A stretch of 64,000 bases of DNA, from the NCBI GenBank assembly GCA_017472255.1, contig JAFUQU010000048.1, positions 16,601 through 80,600 of the forward strand. The letters run 5' to 3'. Positions within the stretch are counted from its first letter, which is position 1, and every line of letters starts with the position of its first letter. Of this stretch, positions 8,637 to 15,501 are shown piece after piece. The stretch comes from Clostridia bacterium (lineage in GTDB: Bacteria; Bacillota; Clostridia; Oscillospirales; CAG-272). The notes beneath the pieces are model-generated. The model had not been told where the DNA came from, ran no database searches, and saw nothing but the letters and a program-made list of their open reading frames with translations. A program made the position numbers and the translations under genes.

Positions 8637-9821
8637 ATGAAATTCATCGCATTTTCCCATGACCGCGTGCATCTCCACGGCCATCCGCATCCCGAAACAC
8701 CGGCCCATCCTTCGCCGGTCGTCGCGTTCATCAAAAAGAACACCGTTCTCGTTATCGCGCTGGCGGCGGCGATCATCACCATGTTCATCGTCCCGCCGGA
8801 CGCTGAATATCTGGGCTATTTCGACGTCAAAACCCTCACCTGCCTGTTCTGTGTGCTGGCGGTGGTCTGCGCGTTCAAGGACATCAACTTCTTCTATATC
8901 CTCGCCCGCGCGATTGCCGGAAAATTCAAAAACATCCGGCTCTGCATTCTGGCGGTGATTTACATCACCTTCATCGGCTCCATGCTCATCGCCAACGATA
9001 TGGCGCTGCTTACCTTCCTGCCGCTGGGCTACTTCGTTCTCACCGGCACCGGAAACCAGCGATACACCGCCATCACCTTTATTTTGCAGAACATCGCCGC
9101 CAACCTGGGCGGTATGCTGACCCCCTTCGGCAACCCGCAGAACCTCTATCTCTACACAAAATTCGAGATTCCCACCGGCGAGTTCATGTCGATTATGGCG
9201 CTGCCCTTCGCAGTGTCCATCCTTATCATTACCCTCTGCTGCTTCTTCATCAAGCCCACCCCCATCGAGTTCCCGGCGGAGGACATTGTGCCCCTGCCAA
9301 AGGGGAAGACGGTCGTCTATTCGCTGCTGTTCGTGCTGGCGATTGCCATTGTGTTCCGGGGCGTGCCTTATTGGCTGGGGCTGATCATTATTCCCGTGGT
9401 GCTGTTCTTTGTTGACCGGCACGCGCTGGCGATGGTGGACTATCCGCTGTTGGCGACATTTGCCGCATTCTTCGTCTTTTCGGGCAACATGGCGCGAATC
9501 GGCGTGGTGCGGGATTTCGTCTCGGCGCTGCTGGAGAAAAACACGCTGATTTTCTCCATCCTCTCCTGCCAGTTCATTTCCAACGTTCCCTCGGCGATTC
9601 TGCTGTCCCAGTTTACTGATAATTACCGGGCGCTGCTCGTCGGCGTCAACATCGGCGGCGTGGGCACGCTCATCGCGTCGCTGGCCAGCCTGATCACCTT
9701 CCGCGAATACACGAAAAATTACCCCGCGCGCACCAAATCGTACATACTGTTGTTTTTAGCGGTGAACTTCGCGTTCCTGCTGGTGCTGACGGTGATTATG
9801 TCCATCGCGCTGATGGGGTGA
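8637..9821 (+). CDS. SLC13/ArsB-like anion permease
   Basis: The 394-residue membrane protein has about eleven hydrophobic segments. Its family marks are conserved asparagine/proline loops: ANDMALLTFLPLG in the first half, FGNPQNLYLY near residue 165, and SNVPSAILLSQF in the second half. These identify the ion-transporter superfamily that includes citrate/dicarboxylate (CitMHS, DASS) and arsenite (ArsB) carriers. The histidine-rich N-terminus (HLHGHPHPETPAHP) is unusual and might bind metal. It probably moves a di- or tricarboxylate or inorganic anion; the substrate cannot be read. AAAGGA lies about 18 bases before the ATG, farther than normal, so the start is less certain. It follows the GT4-CsaB gene by 52 bases, with a small GC-rich hairpin at 8587-8605 between them. 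Confidence 0.78.
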   Translation: MKFIAFSHDRVHLHGHPHPETPAHPSPVVAFIKKNTVLVIALAAAIITMFIVPPDAEYLGYFDVKTLTCLFCVLAVVCAFKDINFFYILARAIAGKFKNIRLCILAVIYITFIGSMLIANDMALLTFLPLGYFVLTGTGNQRYTAITFILQNIAANLGGMLTPFGNPQNLYLYTKFEIPTGEFMSIMALPFAVSILIITLCCFFIKPTPIEFPAEDIVPLPKGKTVVYSLLFVLAIAIVFRGVPYWLGLIIIPVVLFFVDRHALAMVDYPLLATFAAFFVFSGNMARIGVVRDFVSALLEKNTLIFSILSCQFISNVPSAILLSQFTDNYRALLVGVNIGGVGTLIASLASLITFREYTKNYPARTKSYILLFLAVNFAFLLVLTVIMSIALMG

Positions 9822-9856
9822 GACGGACAACCGGGACGCAAACCGACGTGAGCGGC

Positions 9857-9878
9857 GGAGCGACGAGGGCGTCGCTCC
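9857..9878. repeat. 9-bp perfect palindrome with AGGG loop
   Basis: GGAGCGACG at 9857-9865 and CGTCGCTCC at 9870-9878 form a perfect stem with a 4-base loop. No T-run follows, so it is not a classic intrinsic terminator. It resembles the short GC-rich palindromes scattered between genes in many gut Clostridia and is kin in style to those at 38318-38761. Confidence 0.6.
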
Positions 9879-9936
9879 CTACAGATGGATTGGCAAACAA
9901 ATCATGTTATCATATATGCAGAAAGGAAACAATATC

Positions 9937-11097
9937 ATGGCAAATTATTTCAGAGGCTCGACCACCGAAAATCCGGTGTTGTACAAGTGCGGCGATACCA
10001 TGCGCTTTGAGCTGGAGCTGGTGCAGGACGGCAGCCTCATCACCTGCCCGCTGTTCAAGTGGGAAATCTACGGCGACGACGGCGCGAAATCCTCCGGCAC
10101 CGCTTCCGGCGAAACCGGCAGAATCACGCTGGAGACCTCTATCTCCAAGCCCGGCTTTGTGCGTGTCATCGTTACTGCCTGCGACATCGAGGGCAAGCCG
10201 CTGGAAGGCTTCGACAAATTCGAGGGCGGCGCGGGCGCTGATATCGACAAGATCGAGCAGGGCGTGGCCGATCCCGAGGACTTCGACGAGTTCTGGGCAA
10301 AGCAGCGCGAACTGCTTGAAACGGTGGAGCCTGTCTTCCTGGAGAAGGTTCGCGTACAGGAGGACAACCCCGATTTTGAAATCTACGACGTGAAGATCGC
10401 CGCTCCCGGCAATCGTCCGGCGTCCGGCTATCTCTCCTACCCGAAGAACGCCGCTCCCGGCTCCTGCAAGGGAAAGCTCTGCTTCATGGGCTACAGCGTC
10501 ACCACCGCGCCCATCACCACCGAAAAGGACACGGTGATTCTCTACATCAACATCCACGGCATCGAAAACGGCAAGGACGCAAGATATTACGACAATCTGC
10601 GCGAGGGTGAGCTGGCGGGCTTCGCTTTCAAGAACAACGAGACTCCCGAAACCTGCTACATCCGCAACGTGATTCTGCGTGATTTGCAGGCAGCCCGCGT
10701 TCTTCGCTCGCTGCCCATGTACGACGGACAGGGAATCACGGTCTGCGGCGGCTCCATGGGCGCCATGCAGGCGACAAACGTGGCGGCGAACATTGACGAT
10801 GCGAAGAAGCTGGTCATCACTGTGCCGTGGCTCTGCGATCTGGGCGGCATCGAAATCGGACGTATGCGGGGCTGGCGTCCCAACTTTGAACTGGGCGTGC
10901 GGTATTACGACACCGTTTCTCAGGCGAAGCGGGTTAAATGCCCGGTGGACATTACCTGCGGTCTGGGCGACTATGTCTGCCCGCCTTCCGGTCAGATCGT
11001 GCTCTGGCACAATTTCAAAACCGAGAAGAAGATCACCTTCGTCCAGAACAAAACCCACCCCTACACGCCTCCGGAACAGATCACCTATACGTTGTAA
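9937..11097 (+). CDS. CE7-type acetyl esterase (acetyl xylan esterase family) with N-terminal beta-domain
   Basis: The 386-residue protein has an alpha/beta-hydrolase fold close to the CE7 acetyl xylan esterase/cephalosporin deacetylase family. The nucleophile elbow is CGGSMGAMQA (Ser near 272, where CE7 has GGSQGG), the acid lies in CGLGDYVCPPS (near 345), and the base in NKTHPYTP (near 373). CE7 enzymes are about 320 residues. The first 95 residues here look like an immunoglobulin-like beta-sandwich (GDTMRFELELVQDGS), an extension I do not associate with classical CE7. There is no signal peptide, so it should act on imported acetylated oligosaccharides in the cytoplasm. The start at 9937 follows AGAAAGGAAAC; an upstream ATG at 9904 has no suitable site. 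Confidence 0.85.
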   Translation: MANYFRGSTTENPVLYKCGDTMRFELELVQDGSLITCPLFKWEIYGDDGAKSSGTASGETGRITLETSISKPGFVRVIVTACDIEGKPLEGFDKFEGGAGADIDKIEQGVADPEDFDEFWAKQRELLETVEPVFLEKVRVQEDNPDFEIYDVKIAAPGNRPASGYLSYPKNAAPGSCKGKLCFMGYSVTTAPITTEKDTVILYINIHGIENGKDARYYDNLREGELAGFAFKNNETPETCYIRNVILRDLQAARVLRSLPMYDGQGITVCGGSMGAMQATNVAANIDDAKKLVITVPWLCDLGGIEIGRMRGWRPNFELGVRYYDTVSQAKRVKCPVDITCGLGDYVCPPSGQIVLWHNFKTEKKITFVQNKTHPYTPPEQITYTL

Positions 11098-11104
11098 AAC
11101 AGAC

Positions 11105-11136
11105 GAACGCCGCGCATTCGCGTGGCGTTCTTGTTT
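11105..11136 (+). terminator. Terminator after the CE7 esterase
   Basis: GAACGCC (11105-11111) pairs with GGCGTTC (11124-11130) around a GC-rich loop with further CG pairing, followed by TTGTTT. It lies directly after the esterase stop codon. Confidence 0.7.
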
Positions 11137-11145
11137 ATAATAAGA

Positions 11146-11214
11146 TTACTGATTTTCCTCATAGAAATCGGTGATCAGCGAGTCGTTGATGTCCAGCGGT
11201 ATGTCACACCTCAT
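11146..11214 (-). CDS. Possible 22-codon ORF overlapping the MBL gene end
   Basis: In the +1 frame relative to the MBL-fold gene, an ATG at 11214 opens a frame of 22 codons ending in TAA at 11146, encoding MRCDIPLDINDSLITDFYEE plus NQ. GAGGA lies about 10 bases before the ATG. The reading overlaps the last codons of the upstream gene (stop at 11204), an arrangement typical of translational coupling. The composition is protein-like, but it is too short to judge by content alone. It may instead be the remnant tail of a longer lost gene. Confidence 0.35.
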   Translation of the reverse strand: MRCDIPLDINDSLITDFYEENQ

Positions 11215-11935
11215 AGCATCCACCATCCTCGGCGATGATTACGGGGAAGGGGAAGCGGTCGATGAAATTCGGCAGTTTGGTGACATTGCGGGGGGACAGG
11301 TGGCTAAAGAGCAGCTTTTTTGTGTGGCTCTTTATGAAGGTGTCCACTTGATCGGCAAGCTGGTAATGGGTCATCTCGGTGACGATGGCGTCGAAGTCCC
11401 GTTCATGGACGGCGGCGCGATAGTCCCGCAGATCGCCGCACAGGTCGCCGGTAAAGAGGACGCGCTTGCCCTCCGCTTCAACGATATAGGCGTAGCTGGG
11501 GAATCTGCCTTCCTCGATGTGTTTTGTAGGGATGGCGGTGACGGTGATGTTGTCGTCCCTGTAAATTTTGCCGGGGGCGACAACGGTGAAGGACGCCTGC
11601 TCGTCCGTCGGCGGAATGTGCAGTGCGTTCACCCACGCGAGAATGCCGTCGATGCCCGCCTGTTCGGGCAGATAGATGTCCACGTGTCTGCCGCGCATAT
11701 AGACGGTGAAGCGCTTGATAACCGAGGAAAGGGCGGCGGTGTGATCCTCGTGCATATGGGTGACGAAAACGGCACGCAGCTCCTCAAATTTCAGACCGAG
11801 GTTGGTCATGGCAAGCTCCATGTTTCCGCCGCAGTCGATGAGATAATTGGCGCTTCCCACACGCAGCAGGATGCTGGTGCAGGCGCGTCCGGGTTCGGGA
11901 TGTCCGTGGCTTGTGCCGAGAGTGTAGATTTGCAT
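11204..11935 (-). CDS. MBL-fold metallohydrolase
   Basis: The 243-residue protein has the metallo-beta-lactamase metal motif THMHEDHT (about residues 59-66), the bridging aspartate in FTGDLCGD, and downstream histidines in EMTHYQ and LFSHLSP. Overall order resembles RNase Z-like/phosphodiesterase members (LGTSHGHPEPGRACTSILL at the start). It probably hydrolyses a phosphodiester or related bond in the cytoplasm. It is too short and lacks the exosite for confident assignment as RNase Z. The ribosome binding site AAAGGAA is 8 bases before the ATG. It is divergent from the T-box gene, with its own promoter at 12096-12068. Confidence 0.85.
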   Translation of the reverse strand: MQIYTLGTSHGHPEPGRACTSILLRVGSANYLIDCGGNMELAMTNLGLKFEELRAVFVTHMHEDHTAALSSVIKRFTVYMRGRHVDIYLPEQAGIDGILAWVNALHIPPTDEQASFTVVAPGKIYRDDNITVTAIPTKHIEEGRFPSYAYIVEAEGKRVLFTGDLCGDLRDYRAAVHERDFDAIVTEMTHYQLADQVDTFIKSHTKKLLFSHLSPRNVTKLPNFIDRFPFPVIIAEDGGCYEV

Positions 11936-12067
11936 GGTGATGGTTCCTTTCGATTGAATGCGATGGGTTGGTTCAAGTTTGCTATCGATGTTATGATACC
12001 ATTTTCACGGCGCTATTTCTTCTAATTTTTTGATGATAATCTGCGGATTCTTGATATCTGCATTATT

Positions 12068-12096
12068 ATTTTATCATGGCGCTGGGGGGATGTCAG
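12068..12096 (-). promoter_or_regulatory. Promoter of the MBL-fold gene
   Basis: Minus-strand CTGACA (12096-12091), a 17-base spacer and TAAAAT (12073-12068). It gives a leader of about 125 bases, AT-rich, in which I see no clear riboswitch fold. Confidence 0.6.
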
Positions 12097-12129
12097 CGGA
12101 AAAATGACATATTTTTTTCGTAAAACCCC

Positions 12130-12158
12130 TTGACAGAATCGCAAATGTATGATAGAAT
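12130..12158 (+). promoter_or_regulatory. Promoter of the T-box-controlled synthetase gene
   Basis: TTGACA (12130-12135), a 17-base spacer and TAGAAT (12153-12158), with TGA before the -10. Transcription would start near 12165, exactly where T-box stem I begins. Confidence 0.88.
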
Positions 12159-12164
12159 ACTACA

Positions 12165-12440
12165 TAAAGGCTGTGACGAAGACGGTCGGAATTGCGTTTT
12201 TCCAGAGAGTCGGCGGATGCTGTGAGCCGATGAAACGAGATTCAAGCGACCCATCACTTCCGAGCTTAGGATCGAAAGGCAACGAGTAGGCTCCTACGTT
12301 CTGCCGCGTAAAGGCAAAGGGCTTGGTAGAGTCCGTAAGGTGGTGTCGCATCGAGAGAATGCGCGCAATTTGAGTGGTACCGCGGAATAAAATTCCGTCT
12401 CAAAGTAAGGGTGATGACCCGCTTTGAGGCGTTTTTTGTT
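12165..12440 (+). ncRNA. T-box riboswitch leader with terminator/antiterminator switch
   Basis: All T-box landmarks are present. Stem I has GACGAAGAC near its base, GGTCG (12184-12188) pairing with CGACC (12247-12251), the AGAGAG bulge (12204-12209) and the distal loop GGATGCTGTGA closed by TCGGC/GCCGA. The T-box core TGGTACCGCGG lies at 12375-12385. The antiterminator pairs TTTGAG (12369-12374) with CTCAAA and CGGAAT (12383-12388) with ATTCCG (12392-12397). The competing terminator pairs CGTCTCAAAG (12396-12405) with CTTTGAGGCG (12422-12431), followed by TTTTTT. The specifier-loop 3' strand reads CATCACTTCCG. ATC (Ile, 12253-12255), followed by a purine, is my best reading; TTC (Phe) or CAC are not excluded. 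Uncharged tRNA should switch the downstream gene on. Confidence 0.93.
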
Positions 12441-12516
12441 TGTGCGGCGCCTGCACCATACACGGAGAGCAAATCAGTCTCGGCTGTCAAATTTATTTTA
12501 TTTGGGGGATTGAACT

Positions 12517-14808
12517 ATGGAAAACAAGATCAAAGAAATTGCAGAGCGTGTGCGCGCACTGCGCGAAATCGTCGGTCTCACCGCCGAGGAAATGGCAGAG
12601 CGCACCGATACCACCGTGGACGAATACAGAACGCTGGAAGCAGGCAAGTCTGATTTCAGCTTTACCTTCATCTACAAATGTGCTCAGAGCTTCGGTGTGG
12701 ATGTCACCGACATTCTCAAAGGCTCCAGCCCTACGCTGTCTTCCTTCTCCATTACCAAGGAAGGAGAGGGTCTGCCCATCGTCCGCCGCAAAGGCTTCCG
12801 CTACAACAATCTCGCTCCTTTGTTCAAGGGCAAGGTGGCCGAGCCTTTCCTGGTCAACGCAAGATACAATCCCGAGGAAGCCACCAAACCCATCAAGCTG
12901 GGTACCCACGAGGGTCAGGAGTTCGACTATATCCTCAAGGGCAAGCTGAAGGTTCAGATCGAAGATCACGTGGAAATTCTCGGCGAGGGCGATTCCATCT
13001 ACTACAATTCCGGCGAGCCTCACGGCATGATCGCCTATGAGGGCGACTGCGAATTGCTTGCCGTGGTCATCGACGCGCAGGGCAAGGCTTATGAATATCA
13101 CGCGCCCACCCTGGAAAAACAGCCCAAGGCCGTGGACGACACCCTTACCGGCGCGGTCTGGGAAAAGTTCATCGAAACCACGCTGGACGAAAACGGCGTG
13201 CTGAACAGCATCAAATTCAAGAACGAGGACACCTTCAACTTCGGCTTTGACTGCGTGGACGCCATCGCCGCCAAGAATCCCGGCAAGCTGGCTATGCTCC
13301 ACCTGTCCGCCGACAAAACCGAACGCCGCTTCACCTTCGGCGATATGGCGAAGCTGTCCGCAAAGGCTGCCAACTACTTCGAATCGCTGGGTATCAAGAA
13401 GGGCGACCGCGTGCTGGTCGTGCTCAAACGCCACTGGCAGTTCTGGGTCACTATCACCGCTCTGCACAAGATGGGCGCCATCATCATCCCCGCCACCAAT
13501 CTGCTGGTAGAGCATGACTTCGAATATCGTTTCAACGCGGCGGGCGTTTCCGCCATTATCTGTACCGCCGACGGCGACGTGGCGCATCAGGCTGATCTGG
13601 CCGCTCCCCGCTGCGAGACTCTGCACACCAAGATTCTCTGCTGCGGCAATGAAACCAAGGAGCTGGAGGGCTGGCTCAAGTTCGAGGACTTTGAGAAGTG
13701 CTCCGATGTTTACGAGCGCCGTCCCGACACTGCCTGCGGCGACGATCCTATCCTGATGTTCTTCACCTCCGGCACCACCGGCTACCCGAAGATTGCCGAG
13801 CATAGCGGCAAGTACGCTCTCGGTCACTTCATCACCGCCAAATACTGGCACAATGTGGATCCCGACGGCATCCACTTCACCATTTCCGATACCGGCTGGG
13901 GCAAGGCGCTTTGGGGCAAGCTGTACGGTCAGTGGCTCTGCGAGGCTGCGATCTTCACCTACGACTTCAACAAGTTCGACGCCCACGACATCCTGCCGCT
14001 GTTTGCGAAATACAACATCACCACCTTCTGCGCACCGCCTACGATGTACCGCTTCTTCATCAAGGAAGACCTGTCCAAGTACGATCTGTCCAGCCTGAAG
14101 TACGCCAACACCGCCGGCGAAGCGTTGAACCCCGAGGTTTACTATCAGTGGCTGAAGGCTACCAATGTGCCGCTGATGGAGGGCTTTGGTCAGACCGAAA
14201 CCACGCTGGTTCTGGCAAATCTGGTCGGCATGACGCCCAAGCCCGGTTCCATGGGCAAACCCAGCCCGCTTTACGACGTGGACATCGTTGACCCGGACGG
14301 CAAGCCCGTTGCCGTCGGCGAAACCGGCGAAATCGTTGTCCGCACCGACAAGGGAAGCCCCTGCGGTCTGTTCCTCGGCTATTACCGGGACGAGGAGAAA
14401 ACGAAGGATTCGTGGCATGACGGTATGTATCATACCGGCGACACCGCATGGCGGGACGAGGACGGCTTCTACTGGTATGTGGGCCGGGTGGATGACCTGA
14501 TCAAGTCTTCCGGCTATCGCATCGGGCCGTTCGAAATCGAGTCGGTCATTATGGAGCTGCCCTATGTTCTGGAGTGCGCCATCACCGCCGCTCCCGATGA
14601 AATCCGCGGTCAGGTTGTCAAGGCAACCATCGTGCTCGTTAAGGGCAAGACCGGCGATGACGCGCTGAAGAAGGAAATTCAGAACTACGTCAAGGCTCAC
14701 ACCGCGCCCTACAAGTACCCCCGCATCGTTGAGTTCGTGGAGGAGCTGCCCAAGACCATCTCCGGCAAGATTCGCCGCGTTGAGATTCGTGCGAACGACA
14801 AGAAGTAA
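12517..14808 (+). CDS. XRE helix-turn-helix + cupin + AMP-forming acyl-CoA synthetase fusion
   Basis: The 763-residue protein joins three modules. Residues 11-68 are an XRE-type helix-turn-helix (GLTAEEMAERTDTTVDEYR). Residues 95-190 form a cupin with THEGQEFDYILKGK and SGEPHGMIAYEG. From about 230 to the end lies an ANL-superfamily acyl-CoA synthetase: P-loop FFTSGTTGYPK (near 415-425), EGFGQTETT (near 555), YHTGD (near 637) and the catalytic lysine in TISGKIRR (near 751). The ligase should convert a carboxylic acid, ATP and CoA to acyl-CoA, AMP and PPi; closest in look to acetyl/medium-chain synthetases. XRE-cupin pairs are normally stand-alone regulators, so the fused form could bind DNA or sense its substrate. 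A T-box leader controls it. GGGGG lies 9 bases before the ATG. The domain calls are firm; substrate and DNA target are unknown. Confidence 0.9.
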   Translation: MENKIKEIAERVRALREIVGLTAEEMAERTDTTVDEYRTLEAGKSDFSFTFIYKCAQSFGVDVTDILKGSSPTLSSFSITKEGEGLPIVRRKGFRYNNLAPLFKGKVAEPFLVNARYNPEEATKPIKLGTHEGQEFDYILKGKLKVQIEDHVEILGEGDSIYYNSGEPHGMIAYEGDCELLAVVIDAQGKAYEYHAPTLEKQPKAVDDTLTGAVWEKFIETTLDENGVLNSIKFKNEDTFNFGFDCVDAIAAKNPGKLAMLHLSADKTERRFTFGDMAKLSAKAANYFESLGIKKGDRVLVVLKRHWQFWVTITALHKMGAIIIPATNLLVEHDFEYRFNAAGVSAIICTADGDVAHQADLAAPRCETLHTKILCCGNETKELEGWLKFEDFEKCSDVYERRPDTACGDDPILMFFTSGTTGYPKIAEHSGKYALGHFITAKYWHNVDPDGIHFTISDTGWGKALWGKLYGQWLCEAAIFTYDFNKFDAHDILPLFAKYNITTFCAPPTMYRFFIKEDLSKYDLSSLKYANTAGEALNPEVYYQWLKATNVPLMEGFGQTETTLVLANLVGMTPKPGSMGKPSPLYDVDIVDPDGKPVAVGETGEIVVRTDKGSPCGLFLGYYRDEEKTKDSWHDGMYHTGDTAWRDEDGFYWYVGRVDDLIKSSGYRIGPFEIESVIMELPYVLECAITAAPDEIRGQVVKATIVLVKGKTGDDALKKEIQNYVKAHTAPYKYPRIVEFVEELPKTISGKIRRVEIRANDKK

Positions 14809-14870
14809 TCCACCGAAACATTTTGAACACAATTCTGCCTCGCTTGTCATAATTGTTTCACATAATGTCC

Positions 14871-14912
14871 ACAGAACCGCCCTTGCACAAGGGCGGTTCT
14901 GTGTGTTATAAT
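14871..14912 (+). terminator. 12-bp hairpin after the synthetase, overlapping the next promoter
   Basis: ACAGAACCGCCC (14871-14882) pairs perfectly with GGGCGGTTCTGT (14891-14902). The loop TTGCACAA contains TTGCAC, which with TATAAT at 14907-14912 (18-base spacer) makes a plausible promoter for the membrane protein gene at 14953. No strong T-run follows, so termination may be partial. Confidence 0.55.
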
Positions 14913-14952
14913 TAGGAACAAAGGAATTCCAATCGAGAGGAGCGTACATAAA

Positions 14953-15483
14953 ATGAAAGAACTCACTCCCCGCACGATTTTGCTCACTATCCTCGTCTAC
15001 ATCCTGTTCTGCGCCGCCATGCTCATTCCCATGTCGGGTGCACAAACGGCGGCGATGAGCCTGCGCCAGTTCGGCGGCGAAATCGGCGGCGTGCAGGATT
15101 CGCTCATCTACGCGCTGGAAAACAGCATGATGGGGCTGTTCTGGTTTGTCGCCCTCTACCTCTTTACCCTCGCCGCGAAGAAGCGCCGCCCGCTCATGCT
15201 CTTTCCCACCGTCTGCGCGGGAATGTACATGATCGTGCGCCCGGTCTGGGGAATATTGGTCGGTCTGATTACCGGCGTCTTCCCCAACGAATATGCGTGG
15301 AACAACGTGAAGCTGATTCTCAAGCTGCCCATCTGGCTGGCGGAGGCGGGCGCCGCCTGCATCGAGCCGCTTTGCAAATGGCTGGGCGTGAACGGCACGC
15401 TGGCGGGCTATATACTCTACCTGCCCATCCTGTCCATCGGACTGCGGGGACTGCTCAAACGGAAAAAATCGGAGGATGCCTGA
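14953..15483 (+). CDS. Small integral membrane protein, function unknown
   Basis: The 176-residue product has four or five hydrophobic segments: about residues 8-28, 58-75, 80-105, 120-140 and 150-168. It ends in a basic tail (GLLKRKKSEDA). I do not recognise a family. The ribosome binding site GAGAGGAG is about 10 bases before the ATG. It has its own weak promoter and ends inside a terminator hairpin shared with the convergent GH5-like gene, so it is probably a monocistron. Coding bias matches its neighbours. Confidence 0.7.
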   Translation: MKELTPRTILLTILVYILFCAAMLIPMSGAQTAAMSLRQFGGEIGGVQDSLIYALENSMMGLFWFVALYLFTLAAKKRRPLMLFPTVCAGMYMIVRPVWGILVGLITGVFPNEYAWNNVKLILKLPIWLAEAGAACIEPLCKWLGVNGTLAGYILYLPILSIGLRGLLKRKKSEDA

Positions 15484-15494
15484 CGGCATCCTCC
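15471..15494. terminator. Bidirectional terminator between convergent genes
   Basis: GGAGGATGCC (15471-15480) and GGCATCCTCC (15485-15494) form a perfect 10-bp stem. Its loop, TGAC, contains the stop codon of the membrane protein gene. T-rich runs lie on both sides (GCTTTTTT on plus, GATTTTTT on minus). Confidence 0.8.
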
Positions 15495-15501
15495 GAAACT
15501 T

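Noticed and set aside
12493..15489. Nearly 1000-codon open frame on the minus strand opposite the acyl-CoA synthetase
   Set aside because: It is the antisense shadow of a GC-rich gene whose plus-strand reading has clear domains, a ribosome site and a T-box leader. The antisense frame has no recognisable motif.
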